DNA from: Gordonia sp. OPL2
Lineage (GTDB): Bacteria > Actinomycetota > Actinomycetes > Mycobacteriales > Mycobacteriaceae
Direction: 5' to 3'
Length of the DNA stretch: 64,000 nt
Assembly: GCF_003797825.1 (NCBI RefSeq)
Contig: NZ_RKME01000014.1
Coordinates: 62,001-126,000, forward strand
Below the pieces are notes generated by a model that made no database searches, was not told the DNA's origin, and was given only the letters and a program-made list of their open reading frames with translations. This document shows positions 41,481-49,742 of the stretch, one piece after another; within the stretch, counting starts at the first letter, position 1; every line of letters begins with the position of its first letter. Both the position numbers and the translations under genes were made by a program.

Positions 41481-42494
41481 TCACGCCTGGCCCGGGACGT
41501 TGTGTCGCGGGCGCAGGCGTGTCGTCGGCAGGTCCGGGGCCGGCAGGTGTTGCGTCGAGCCCTCGTAACCCTGTACCTGGCCGAAGCGGTCACTGTGCTC
41601 GGTCCATTGCTCCCGGAACGCGACGATGTCGTCGTGGCTGCGGCCGAGGAAGTTCCACCACATGATGATCTCCTCGTCGAGAGGTGCACCCCCGAGCAGC
41701 ACGAGTCGTCCACGTTCGTCGGAGTCGTTCGTCAGGGTCAGGTGGGTGGCGCCGACCCCGACGTAGCCGAGTTCGGTGCGCGCCAACGGTTCTGCCGCGG
41801 AGTTCGCGATACGAATCCGCCCCGCGTCGACGAGGATGCCGTGCTCGAAACCGGCGTCGACACTCAGGTCGATCCGGGCGCCGGGTGTCATCGTGAGCTC
41901 GGCGCCCAGCAGTGGGGTGAACGTGTGGACCGGTGATCGCCGACCCATGAGCTCGCCGAGGAACACCCGCACCTCGGAGCCGTCGCGTTCGACGACCGGT
42001 GGCACGTGATGGGCGAAGTCGCGTGGGGTGTCGACCGCGGATTCGGGCAGCGCGACCCAGAGCTGCACGCCGTGCAGCACCGTCGTGTCGGGAGTGGACA
42101 CCTCGGTGTGTGCGATTCCGTGACCGGCCGTCATCAGGTTGAGCTCGCCGGGCCGCACCATCGCGTGGTTGCCCATGGTGTCGCGGTGTTCGATCTCGCC
42201 GGAGAACAGCCAGCTCACCGTCTGCAGGCCGGTGTGCGGGTGCGGCGGAACATCCATCCCGCCGGTCGCCGACACGTCATCGGGTCCGTAGTGGTCGGCG
42301 AAGCACCATGCGCCGATCAGTGACCGTCGTCGTTGCGGGAGTGTGCGGTGGACGGTCATCGCGCGCGGACCGCCGAGCGGGACGTCGTGCGCGGTGAGCA
42401 CCTCCACCGCGACCAGATCGCCGTCGGCATCGTCGCCGCGGTGAACGGTTGAGCGGCAATCGATCTCGGCAGGCTCGGTTTCCAGATTGCTCAT
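41481..42494 (-). CDS. Pirin family protein
   Basis: 337 residues, a two-domain cupin. The N-terminal cupin carries the metal-site residues His85 and His87 in PPHPHTGLQTVSWLFSG, and His129 with Glu131 in GHGIAHTEVS, all four as in characterised pirins. The middle and C-terminal parts (GARIDLSVDAGFEHGILV and NDSDERGRLVLLGGAPLDEEIIMWWNF) match the second cupin and its conserved ending. Some bacterial pirins oxidise flavonols such as quercetin and others act in regulation; the role here is not evident. ATG 42494 has a GGAG about ten bases upstream. It is convergent with the flavin operon and not obviously linked to the NRPS genes. Confidence 0.92.
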   Translation of the reverse strand: MSNLETEPAEIDCRSTVHRGDDADGDLVAVEVLTAHDVPLGGPRAMTVHRTLPQRRRSLIGAWCFADHYGPDDVSATGGMDVPPHPHTGLQTVSWLFSGEIEHRDTMGNHAMVRPGELNLMTAGHGIAHTEVSTPDTTVLHGVQLWVALPESAVDTPRDFAHHVPPVVERDGSEVRVFLGELMGRRSPVHTFTPLLGAELTMTPGARIDLSVDAGFEHGILVDAGRIRIANSAAEPLARTELGYVGVGATHLTLTNDSDERGRLVLLGGAPLDEEIIMWWNFLGRSHDDIVAFREQWTEHSDRFGQVQGYEGSTQHLPAPDLPTTRLRPRHNVPGQA

Positions 42495-42573
42495 GGACGC
42501 ACCACTCCACAGGGTTGATTCGGGGCTGTCCGGCCAGTCTAGTGACTCGCGACCCTCACCCAGCCCACGCGGA

Positions 42574-43335
42574 TCAACCCAGGACGGTCGGATCCTCGAA
42601 CGTCATCGTGAGGCGGTCGACCGACGACGTCATCAACGCATGGCGGCCCAGCTTCAGCGACCGGAGCTCCTCGGCGATCGGATGGTCGCCGAGGACCAGC
42701 TCGGCACCACCGATGCGGGTGCGGGTACCCGCCGTCGACGTCAGCTTCCACGGCGTGACGCGCAGCACTCCGTCGAGCTGGGAGTAGGCGTTGAGGACGG
42801 CGTCCTTGGTGTTGTCGGGGACCCGGATTCCGGGACGCACCGTCAGGTCGACGATCAGCTGATCGTCGGCGACCACCCGTCCGTGCCTGGTCGGGGAGTC
42901 GTGATCGGTGTCGAACTCGGCGAGCGTCTTCGGGAATCCCCAGATGCCGCGCCCGGCGGCGAGGGTGAAGTCGCCGTCGACGGGCAGTCGGTGGATCAGT
43001 GCGCGCGCGTCGCCACCGATGAGTGATCGCAGTGCCCGGATCCGCGAGGCGGGCGGGCGGCTCGGGTCCTCCACCAGGAAGCACACGCCGAACTCGTTGT
43101 ACGGACCGAGATCGCCGTCGACGTAGTCGACGAAGACGATCATGCACATCGTCCGACCGGGTCGGATGCGCAGTGGTCGCGGGGTGGCGGCACCGTTCCC
43201 GCTGCTCTCGATCGCACGCGCGACGGCGTCGCTGTCGGCGGTGAAGCCCGCGACGAAGCAGCGTGCGTGGCGGATCTCGACCGGCATCGTGACGGTGCTG
43301 CCCAGGACCTCGTGCGTGGATGCGGCGGGGGCCAT
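42574..43335 (-). CDS. Acetoacetate decarboxylase family protein
   Basis: 253 residues starting MAPAASTHEVLGSTVTMPVEI. GAGGGAG before ATG 43335 supports this start; a longer frame opening MFSFRMFDSS would run through the upstream palindrome and lacks such a site. Family features are the beta-cone fold signature RTMCMIVFVDYVDGDLGPYNEFGVCFLV, HRLPVDGDFTLAAGRGIWGFPKTLAEF with the Lys after GFP, and the C-terminal GDHPIAEELRSL. Many actinobacterial members are acetoacetate-decarboxylase-like proteins of unknown substrate and may not decarboxylate acetoacetate. A perfect 32-bp palindrome 44 bp upstream of the start probably controls transcription. Confidence 0.88.
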   Translation of the reverse strand: MAPAASTHEVLGSTVTMPVEIRHARCFVAGFTADSDAVARAIESSGNGAATPRPLRIRPGRTMCMIVFVDYVDGDLGPYNEFGVCFLVEDPSRPPASRIRALRSLIGGDARALIHRLPVDGDFTLAAGRGIWGFPKTLAEFDTDHDSPTRHGRVVADDQLIVDLTVRPGIRVPDNTKDAVLNAYSQLDGVLRVTPWKLTSTAGTRTRIGGAELVLGDHPIAEELRSLKLGRHALMTSSVDRLTMTFEDPTVLG

Positions 43336-43378
43336 CGACTGATATCTCCCTCGGATCGGTGACGGGCTCGAATCGAAC

Positions 43379-43410
43379 ATGCGAAACGAGAACATGTTCT
43401 CGTTTCGCAT
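43379..43410. promoter_or_regulatory. Perfect 32-bp palindrome between divergent genes
   Basis: Positions 43379-43394 are the exact reverse complement of 43395-43410, centred on GAGAACATGTTCTC. It lies in the 204-bp gap between the acetoacetate-decarboxylase-family gene (start 43335) and the response regulator gene (start 43540). The inner AGAACATGTTCT is close to the core bound by KstR-like TetR regulators of actinobacteria, but the flanking bases differ. It is nearer the decarboxylase-family gene. It could also fold into a cruciform or hairpin. Confidence 0.65.
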
Positions 43411-43539
43411 CATGCCAGTTCCGTGTGCGACGAGCCACCGGATCCGTCTATCGCGGCTGCACAGACGTCGCGGTCGGCGCGATGCGGCGCCCGGTCGCCG
43501 GATAGGCTGAGGTGCGACGACGTCGATGAGGAGGTGGCC

Positions 43540-44256
43540 ATGACACCGAACGCGCCGGCCGTGGTCCGCGTGGGGATGGTCGACGACCACCCGTCGCCGG
43601 TGTGGGGGGTCGAGCGGATCCTCGATCGCCAGCCCGACCTCGAACTCGTGTGTTCGTCGGCGACCGTCGGCGGGCTGCTCCAGCAGGGTGTGGCCATGGA
43701 CATCGTCATCCTCGATCTGCGACTCGACGACGGCACGACGCCGGGGGAGAACGTCACCAGGCTCACCGAGGCGGGTGTCGGGACGGTGGTCTACACGTCC
43801 GGCGAGCATCCGTCGCTGCTGCGCTCGGCCGCTCGCGCGGGCACTCTGGGGGTGGTCCTGAAATCCGCGTCCGAACAGGAGATCGTCGACGCGATCCGCG
43901 CCGCGGCCGCGGGCCGCGAGGTGCTCACCACCGAATGGGCCGCCGCGATCGACGGAGATCCCGAACTCGAGGCCGTCGATCTGAGTCCCCAGTTGCAGCG
44001 GGTGCTCACCCTGTACGCGTCCGGTGAGACGTCGGCCGGCGTGGGCGCGGCGCTCGGCGTCACCGCCGAGACGGTCAACGAGTATCTGAAGCGAATCCGC
44101 CAGAAGTATGCGGCCGCCGGACGCCCGACCAGGACCAAACTCGACCTCTTCAAACGGGCCGTCGAAGACGGATGGCTACCGGTCCCGGGGCGCAACGCAT
44201 CGTCGGCGCAGAACCGGTCCGTGCGCCGCGACGCCCCGCACGATCCGGGTGACTGA
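43540..44256 (+). CDS. NarL/LuxR-type response regulator
   Basis: 238 residues; GAGGAGG nine bases before ATG 43540. The receiver domain has the acidic pair Asp15-Asp16, phospho-acceptor Asp59 in VILDLRL, Thr86/Ser87 in VVYTSGEH and Lys108 in VVLKSAS. A LuxR-type helix-turn-helix follows (LSPQLQRVLTLYASGETSAGVGAALGV-TAETVNEYLKRIRQKY). A minus-10-like TAGGCT lies at 43503-43508. It is the first gene of a four-gene signalling cluster, and the kinase gene overlaps its end by eight bases. The final 25 residues are a charged tail outside the domain. The signal and targets are unknown. Confidence 0.92.
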   Translation: MTPNAPAVVRVGMVDDHPSPVWGVERILDRQPDLELVCSSATVGGLLQQGVAMDIVILDLRLDDGTTPGENVTRLTEAGVGTVVYTSGEHPSLLRSAARAGTLGVVLKSASEQEIVDAIRAAAAGREVLTTEWAAAIDGDPELEAVDLSPQLQRVLTLYASGETSAGVGAALGVTAETVNEYLKRIRQKYAAAGRPTRTKLDLFKRAVEDGWLPVPGRNASSAQNRSVRRDAPHDPGD

Positions 44257-45517
44257 CCGGTCGCCGGGCGCGACGGCCGACGTGTGGTCGTCGGGAGTGC
44301 TCGACCGCACTCCCGAACGCATCGCCCGATCCGACGCCCCCGGGTCGACCGGGGGTGGCGACCGCGAGGTCCAACGGGTCGTCCGCAGTCTCGCGCGGGT
44401 GATCGCATGTGGCTACCTCGCGTTCCTGATCACCTCGATCCCGGAGATCGGTCCGGCGAGTGCCATCGTGGCGGCCTGGTACACGCCGGTCGCGCTGATC
44501 CTCGCATTCGGTCCGGGGCTGGCCCTGCTGCCGGCCGGGCTGTGGCGCAGGGGTCGCTACATCGCGCTGTGCTGCCGGCTGGCCGTCGTCGGCTACTTCC
44601 TGGCCTCGGCCCTCTGGCTCGTCGCATGGAACGGCGCAGTCCTCGACGCCGAGCGGGCGACGTGGCTGGTGAGCTTCTCGGGACTTCCGGGAGTCGCTGC
44701 GGCACTGGCGATCCCCAGTCGCCGGGCGGCCGGCGTCGTCGTCGCCGGCACGATGATGGCCGCGGTCATCACCTACTTCGGGCGCACCGACGTCGAGGTC
44801 GGGTACCTCGTGCTGGAGACCGTCTTCGCCAGTGCATTCGCCTCGGTGTTCCTCGCGACGGCGCTGACGGTACTGCGCACGGGTCGTCTGCTCGATGCGA
44901 CCCGGATCGACGCGTACCGTGCGGCAGCCGCGACCGCCGCGGCGAAGGCACGCGACATCCAACGCCGGCGATTCGACGCACTCGTCCACGATCACGTGCT
45001 CGCGACCCTGCTGGAGGCGTCCGCGGGTTCGTCGGGACCCGAACTCGCGGAGCAGGCGAGATCGGCGCTGTCCCGGCTGGACGATCTGGCGGCGGGACGC
45101 GCGCCGATGGCCCCGGATCAGACCGCTGCCGAGGTGATCACCGCGTTGCGGGCTGGGATCGCCGCGTCCGGCGAGGACGCCGGTGTGTTGCGCGACCGGG
45201 TCACCGAGCCGGCGGCGGTGTTTCCGGTCGACGTCGTGCTCGCGGTCGTGGACGCGACCGGTGAGGCGGTACGCAACGTGGTGCGTCACGCGGGGACCTC
45301 GGCGGCGTGCGTGGTCCTCGCCGACATCGCCGCGGATCGCATCGCCGTCACCGTCGCCGACGACGGAGTCGGGTTCCACCCGGAACGGGTCGATCCTGCA
45401 CGAGTCGGCATCGAGGTCAGCCTGCGCCAGCGGGTGGAATCGGTCGGGGGAACCGCGGCGATCCGCAGCTCGCCCGGATCGGGGACCGTCGTGGAGGTGT
45501 CATGGTCCCGACGCTGA
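44249..45517 (+). CDS. Membrane sensor histidine kinase (NarL-system type)
   Basis: 422 residues from GTG 44249, which overlaps the response regulator stop; an ATG-initiated start farther in is possible because no strong Shine-Dalgarno is seen. About six hydrophobic segments (residues 55-210) are followed by a dimerisation region with RRRFDALVHDHVLATLLEAS, where His247 is the likely phosphorylated residue. The C-terminal ATPase shows GEAVRNVVRHAG (N box), VADDGVGFHPE (G1) and SPGSGTVVEV. It should phosphorylate the adjacent regulator in response to an unknown membrane or external cue. A second, kinase-like protein follows with a 16-base overlap. Confidence 0.88.
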   Translation: MTDRSPGATADVWSSGVLDRTPERIARSDAPGSTGGGDREVQRVVRSLARVIACGYLAFLITSIPEIGPASAIVAAWYTPVALILAFGPGLALLPAGLWRRGRYIALCCRLAVVGYFLASALWLVAWNGAVLDAERATWLVSFSGLPGVAAALAIPSRRAAGVVVAGTMMAAVITYFGRTDVEVGYLVLETVFASAFASVFLATALTVLRTGRLLDATRIDAYRAAAATAAAKARDIQRRRFDALVHDHVLATLLEASAGSSGPELAEQARSALSRLDDLAAGRAPMAPDQTAAEVITALRAGIAASGEDAGVLRDRVTEPAAVFPVDVVLAVVDATGEAVRNVVRHAGTSAACVVLADIAADRIAVTVADDGVGFHPERVDPARVGIEVSLRQRVESVGGTAAIRSSPGSGTVVEVSWSRR

Positions 45518-46614
45518 ACCGCTCGAAGGACCCGGCACGCCCAGCGGAGACGACGGGCCCGCCGGCCGTCGTCGGCATCGCGAGTATCGGACTGCGCTCG
45601 GCCTCTGCGGCCCTCCTGATCGCGGGGTTCGTGCTCGTGTGTGTGACGATCACGATCGCGACCCCGGGGGTCGGCATCTGGCGCAGCGCCGCCGCCTACG
45701 CGCTGATGGTGGCCGCGGCCGCGATCGTGCTGCGGGTGACCGGCGAGCCACTCCGTCCTCGCGCGACCGCCGGGGTGGCCGTCACGCCGGCGCTGATGGT
45801 CCTGATCGGTGCACCGGGCCTGCCTGCCTCGCCGTTGCTACCGACCACCGCCCTCACCGCAGCGGTGGCCATGGTGGCGGCGTTTCTCTGTGTGCGCCAC
45901 CGTGTTCGGGTCGCGATCGCTGCCTACCTCGGATCAGTGGCGACCGCCGTCGCCGTGCTCCCGCAGAGCGCAACCGTCGGGATCACCACGTCGACCTGGA
46001 TCACCGTTGGGATGCCCGACCTCGCCGTGATGATCAGTGCCGTCGCCTTCGCCGTCTTCATCCGGCAGGCGGCGGTCCGTATCGGTGCGATGCGTGCCCG
46101 GACCGAACGCGAGATCGCCGGTCGCGCGGCCGTGGCCCAGGCCGATGAGAGCGTCGCCCAGATGGTCCGACTCGACGAACACGCTCGTGGCCTGTTGTCG
46201 CGGATCGCCGAAGGCCGGCGGCTCACGGACTCCGAGCGTGAACTGTGCCGACTCACCGAAGGGCGGTTGCGTGATGCGATCCGGGCGCCCGCCCTCGAGC
46301 GGCCCGACGTCGCCCGGGCGGTGTGGGCGGCCCGGCGCGCGGGCGTCTCGGTCACCCTCCTCGACGACTCGGACGCCGGCTCGTCCGGTTCGGTGCCCCC
46401 CGACGATCCGGCTCGGCACCAGGTGGTCGACGAGCTCTGCGTCGCTGCCGTCGAACTGTTGTCGACGATGCCGCGCGACTCCTCGGTCACCGTTCGCGTC
46501 CATCCTCGGGGTCGATCTCCGATCGGGACGATCGTGGCCAGAGACGCTCCTCACACTCTCCGACGGGAGTTCGGTGCAGATGCGCACCCGCGGGATATCC
46601 GCAGGTCACCGTAG
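45502..46614 (+). CDS. Kinase-like membrane protein without a recognisable phospho-histidine or ATPase site
   Basis: 370 residues; ATG 45502 follows GGAGG and overlaps the kinase stop. About six hydrophobic segments (residues 25-200) are followed by a coiled, charged region (MRARTEREIAGRAAVAQADE) and a C-terminal part with VDELCVAAVELLSTMPRDSSVTVRVHPRG. The layout mimics the kinase next to it, and VDELCVAAVELL sits where an N-box helix would be, but I see no convincing H-box, N box with Asn, or DxGxG motif. It is probably a degenerate kinase or a sensor partner. Its position inside the cluster suggests it modulates the kinase or the orphan DNA-binding protein downstream. Confidence 0.75.
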   Translation: MVPTLNRSKDPARPAETTGPPAVVGIASIGLRSASAALLIAGFVLVCVTITIATPGVGIWRSAAAYALMVAAAAIVLRVTGEPLRPRATAGVAVTPALMVLIGAPGLPASPLLPTTALTAAVAMVAAFLCVRHRVRVAIAAYLGSVATAVAVLPQSATVGITTSTWITVGMPDLAVMISAVAFAVFIRQAAVRIGAMRARTEREIAGRAAVAQADESVAQMVRLDEHARGLLSRIAEGRRLTDSERELCRLTEGRLRDAIRAPALERPDVARAVWAARRAGVSVTLLDDSDAGSSGSVPPDDPARHQVVDELCVAAVELLSTMPRDSSVTVRVHPRGRSPIGTIVARDAPHTLRREFGADAHPRDIRRSP

Positions 46615-46728
46615 CCGCTCGACATGTTCTCGACCGCGCCCGGCGGCGGTGTCCCCAGTTCTGGGTCTACTGATCCACTCGCGAAGTGCCTAACGTTCAC
46701 GTACGTACCGTGCGGTCTTGTCGGGGGA

Positions 46729-46752
46729 CCGGGGTGCCCGGAGGAACCCCGG
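46729..46752 (+). promoter_or_regulatory. Stem-loop in the leader of the orphan LuxR gene
   Basis: CCGGGGT and ACCCCGG form a perfect 7-bp stem around a 10-base loop, ending 30 bases before GTG 46783. It could be a weak terminator of the upstream signalling genes or a leader structure. The region before it (46615-46728) holds promoter-like AT-richer sequence near 46690 with the palindrome ACGTACGT but no gene. Confidence 0.35.
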
Positions 46753-46782
46753 CGAGGCATGTGACAGAGCGAAGGATGACAA

Positions 46783-47157
46783 GTGACCGCGAGTTCTCGA
46801 CTGCCGATGCAGCGTCTGACCAGGACCGAGGCCCAGCCGTCACCACTGCCGGCCGGCCACGCCGTCGCGGGCCCCTCGGTGACCCGCATCTCCGACTATC
46901 GAAGCGGTGACGCCGCTGTGGTGGATCACCGACGACCCGTCCTCTCCTCTCGGGAGGTCGAGGTCCTGCTGGCCTGGCTGGCCGCGGAGTCCAAGGATGA
47001 GGCCGCCTCGGCACTGTTCATCTCCGCCTCGACCGTCAGCACCCATCTTGCGCGCATCCGGGCGAAATACTCGGCGGTCGGTCGGGACGCCCCGACGAAG
47101 ACCCATCTGCTCGCCCGTGCCCTCCAAGACGGATACACCAGCCTCGATCGCTGGTAG
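46783..47157 (+). CDS. Orphan LuxR-type DNA-binding protein without receiver domain
   Basis: 124 residues from GTG 46783, which has GAAGGA eight bases upstream. Residues 1-50 are unstructured-looking; residues 52-115 form a LuxR/GerE-type helix-turn-helix (LSSREVEVLLAWLAAESKDEAASALFI-SASTVSTHLARIRAKYSAVGR). There is no receiver, PAS or ligand-binding domain. The HTH strongly resembles the one in the response regulator of the same cluster (matching RIR-KY-A-GR ending and the DGY/DGW that follows). It may compete with or assist that regulator at shared sites. It ends just before a bidirectional terminator. Confidence 0.88.
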   Translation: MTASSRLPMQRLTRTEAQPSPLPAGHAVAGPSVTRISDYRSGDAAVVDHRRPVLSSREVEVLLAWLAAESKDEAASALFISASTVSTHLARIRAKYSAVGRDAPTKTHLLARALQDGYTSLDRW

Positions 47158-47184
47158 GCGCCGTCTCGGCGGTTCACCTCGCGC

Positions 47185-47212
47185 CGGGTCGCGTTCCGTG
47201 GAACGCGACCCG
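47185..47212. terminator. Bidirectional hairpin terminator
   Basis: Perfect 13-bp arms (CGGGTCGCGTTCC at 47185-47197 and its complement at 47200-47212) separated by GT. It lies between the convergent orphan LuxR gene (stop 47157) and esterase gene (stop 47218), so it should serve both strands. Confidence 0.85.
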
Positions 47213-47217
47213 ATTGC

Positions 47218-48237
47218 TCATCGCAGGTCGCGCTCGATCGACGGCCAGGTCCGGTGCAGGTCGTCCTGCCAGTACCCCCAGGAATGGGTGCCGTTGGGCC
47301 GCAGGGTCACCTTCGCCGGGATACCGAGCTGTCCCAGGCGGGTGGTCATCTGACGGGTGCACTGGTCGATGGCGACCTCGATGAGTCCGCCCAGGGCGGC
47401 CTGATTGGCCAGGAAGAACGGATCGCCGTCGACGAACGGATCCTGCAGACGCTCGTGCGGACCGGGAGCGCCCGTACCCGAGGTCATGTAGATCTTGGTC
47501 CCGCGCAACTTCGCGGCGTTGATGTAGGGGTCGTTCGCACGCCAGCCGGGTCCGTTCAGCGGGCCCCACATATTGGTCAGTTCCGCTCCACCGCGGTCCT
47601 GGACGACGAAACGGATGTACTGCTGCCCGGCCGGGTCGCTGGTCCGCGCGCACCCGCTGAACGCCGCCACGGAGCGGTACAGCTTCGGTGCGGCGATCGC
47701 CAGATTGAACACCGTCGTACCGGCCATGGAGATGCCGGCCACCGCGTTGCGGCCCGTGGTGGTGAACTGCTGATCGATCAGCGGGGGCAGTTCCTTGGTG
47801 AGGAACGTCTGCCACTTGTTACGGCCCAGCTTGGGGTCGTCGCGTTCCCAGTCGGTGTAGTACGAGAACGCACCCCCGATGGGTGTGACGACGTACACGT
47901 TCTTGTCGGCGAAGAACTTCTTGTAGTCCGTGCGTGCGTCCCAGGTGGCCGAGTCCTCGCCACCACCGGCGCCGTTGAGGAGATAGAGGGTGGGACTCGG
48001 CTTCGAGCGATCGCGCGGCGTCAGCACCGTCACCGGGATGGTCCGCCCCATCGAGGCCGAGTAGACCATCAGTGTGACCTGCTGCGGATCGTCGTCCTGC
48101 ACGCTTGTGACCGACGACTGCGGTGCCGCCGCAGCCGGTCCTGACACCCCCACGAGCAGTGCTGCGATGGTCGCCACCACGGTCATGATCGCGGCCACGA
48201 AGTGGCGCTGCTGTCTCCCCACGCTGTTCCCATCCAT
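47218..48237 (-). CDS. Secreted antigen-85-type esterase / mycolyltransferase-like protein
   Basis: 339 residues with an N-terminal signal peptide: basic start, hydrophobic residues 13-33 and a likely cleavage after GPAAAA (near 38). The alpha/beta-hydrolase domain carries the nucleophile Ser170 in GISMAG and a C-terminal His318 in NGTHSWGYW, both matching antigen 85 and corynebacterial mycolyltransferases; the SMGRTIPVTV strand near residue 62 also fits. These enzymes transfer mycolic acids onto trehalose or arabinogalactan outside the membrane. Its presence is good evidence for a mycolate-containing host. It is monocistronic; the start region overlaps the sigK-side promoter region. It could be an esterase with other substrates. 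Confidence 0.88.
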   Translation of the reverse strand: MDGNSVGRQQRHFVAAIMTVVATIAALLVGVSGPAAAAPQSSVTSVQDDDPQQVTLMVYSASMGRTIPVTVLTPRDRSKPSPTLYLLNGAGGGEDSATWDARTDYKKFFADKNVYVVTPIGGAFSYYTDWERDDPKLGRNKWQTFLTKELPPLIDQQFTTTGRNAVAGISMAGTTVFNLAIAAPKLYRSVAAFSGCARTSDPAGQQYIRFVVQDRGGAELTNMWGPLNGPGWRANDPYINAAKLRGTKIYMTSGTGAPGPHERLQDPFVDGDPFFLANQAALGGLIEVAIDQCTRQMTTRLGQLGIPAKVTLRPNGTHSWGYWQDDLHRTWPSIERDLR

Positions 48238-48340
48238 CTTCTGTTGATGACCCGGCTGCCCAGTCTAACGGCCGCCTCCGAGGATGGTCGACGGGTGTGA
48301 ACCCGCGCGTACTCAGGGCGGGCTTGGTTACGGTGGGGGA

Positions 48341-48919
48341 ATGACTGCGACCGGGGCGGCCAATGACTCCGACCTCCTACGATCTCTGCTCGCGGATTCC
48401 GCCGAAGGCGACCGGGGTGCCTTCGCGCATCTCTACGACCTGACCAGCGCCCGGATCTACGGGCTGGCGCTGCGGGTGGTCCGCGACCGCAACTACGCCG
48501 AAGAGGTCGTCCAGGAGGCCTATCTGCAGTTCTGGCAGAAGGCCGCGGAGTACCACCCCGCCCGCGGGTCGGTGATCAGCTGGATGATGACCATCGCTCA
48601 CCGTCGCGCCGTGGATCGGGTCCGCACCGAGGAACTGCAGCATCGCAAGGTCTCCGAATACGAGTCGATGAACCGAGAGCCGGGAGGGCCGGTGCCGCTG
48701 GAGATCATCGTCGACCGCGAGGACGGAGACGAACTGCGGACGTGTCTGTCCCGTCTCACCGACCTGCAGCGCGATAGTATCGAGATGTCGTACTTCAGCG
48801 GCATGACCTATCCCGAGGTCGCCGAACACACTGCGACGCCGCTGCCGACCATCAAATCGCGGATCCGGGACGGGCTCCGCAAATTACGCCATTGCCTGAG
48901 GAGCCGGGACGATGCCTGA
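48341..48919 (+). CDS. sigK: ECF sigma factor, SigK family
   Basis: 192 residues from ATG 48341, which follows GGTGGGGGA. Sigma region 2 spans about residues 25-95 (LYDLTSARIYGLALRVVRDRNYAEEVVQEAYLQFW and SWMMTIAHRRAVDRVR) and region 4 about 130-185 (LTDLQRDSIEMSYFSGMTYPEVAEHT with TIKSRIRDGLRKLR). The conserved elements and the downstream anti-sigma gene, overlapping by eight bases, fit the SigK-RskA arrangement of mycobacteria. SigK is known there to drive secreted antigen genes and itself; its targets here are not visible. It lies head-to-head with the mycolyltransferase-like gene, which might share its control. Confidence 0.88.
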   Translation: MTATGAANDSDLLRSLLADSAEGDRGAFAHLYDLTSARIYGLALRVVRDRNYAEEVVQEAYLQFWQKAAEYHPARGSVISWMMTIAHRRAVDRVRTEELQHRKVSEYESMNREPGGPVPLEIIVDREDGDELRTCLSRLTDLQRDSIEMSYFSGMTYPEVAEHTATPLPTIKSRIRDGLRKLRHCLRSRDDA

Positions 48920-49730
48920 TACCGACTGGCTCGACGATCACATCGAGCTCTATGCGGTCGACGTCCTGACACGTCCCGAGCACGATCGGGTGGATCGCGA
49001 ACTGGAATCGCTGACCCCGGTGGAGCGACGGATCTATGACGGCCGCATCGCCGAGACACGTTCGGCCATGGCCGATCTCGCCAGCTCGTACGCCCTCGAT
49101 GCTCCGATCACGTTGCGGGACCGCGTTCTCGATCACGTGTTCGCCGAGCCGCCGGCAGCAGTCGCCGGCACGGCTCCGGCGTTGCCCGAGCCGCAGCCGG
49201 AAGTGCCTGTGGCGGAGCCAGAATCACCGACCGTGGTGCCGATCGACTCCAAGCGAGGCAGCCGGCGGTGGGCCGGAATCGCGGTCGCTGCCGCCGCGGC
49301 CGTCGTGGTCGCACTGGGCGCCGGTGTGGTCATCGGCCGGAGCACGGCGCCAGAGCCCGCACAGCCGGCGGTGGCCTCGGATCAGCAGCAGGTGCTCGAC
49401 GTGCTCTCCGCGCCGGACGCACAGCTGTCGATCGGCCGTCTCGACGACCGGCGCGGCACGATGTCGGTGGTCGCCTCGCGCGATCGCAACCAAGCGGTCG
49501 CCCTGTTGCGTGACCTGCGCAATCCGATAGCCACCGACCGTGACTTCCAGTTGTGGCTGGTGGGCAAGGCGGACAATCCGGTCTCGGCCGGGCTGATCCC
49601 GCCGTCGGGTGAGGGGTCGCCCGCGCTCGTCGACGGCCTCGACGGCTCGACGGTGCTCGCGGTGACGATCGAGCCGAAGGGTGGCTCGCAACAACCGACC
49701 ACACCGATCCTGGCGCAGATCTCACTCTGA
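48912..49730 (+). CDS. rskA: Membrane anti-sigma factor, RskA-like
   Basis: 272 residues; its ATG overlaps the end of sigK. The cytoplasmic N-terminus (residues 1-75, LDDHIELYAVDVLTRPEHDRVDREL) matches the sigma-binding part of RskA-type anti-sigma factors. A Pro/Glu-rich linker leads to one transmembrane segment at about 120-142, then an extracytoplasmic RskA domain (DAQLSIGRLDDRRGTMSVV ... FQLWLVGKADNPVSAGLIPPSG ... LAVTIEPKGGSQQPTTP). It should hold SigK at the membrane until regulated proteolysis releases it. The zinc-coordinating HxxxCxxC motif of many anti-sigma factors is absent, as in RskA itself. Confidence 0.9.
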   Translation: MPDTDWLDDHIELYAVDVLTRPEHDRVDRELESLTPVERRIYDGRIAETRSAMADLASSYALDAPITLRDRVLDHVFAEPPAAVAGTAPALPEPQPEVPVAEPESPTVVPIDSKRGSRRWAGIAVAAAAAVVVALGAGVVIGRSTAPEPAQPAVASDQQQVLDVLSAPDAQLSIGRLDDRRGTMSVVASRDRNQAVALLRDLRNPIATDRDFQLWLVGKADNPVSAGLIPPSGEGSPALVDGLDGSTVLAVTIEPKGGSQQPTTPILAQISL

Positions 49731-49742
49731 TTGTGGGGGCGG

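Noticed and set aside
42574..43809. 411-residue version of the acetoacetate-decarboxylase-family protein
   Set aside because: It would run through the 32-bp palindrome and into the response regulator gene on the other strand; ATG 43335 has a good Shine-Dalgarno.
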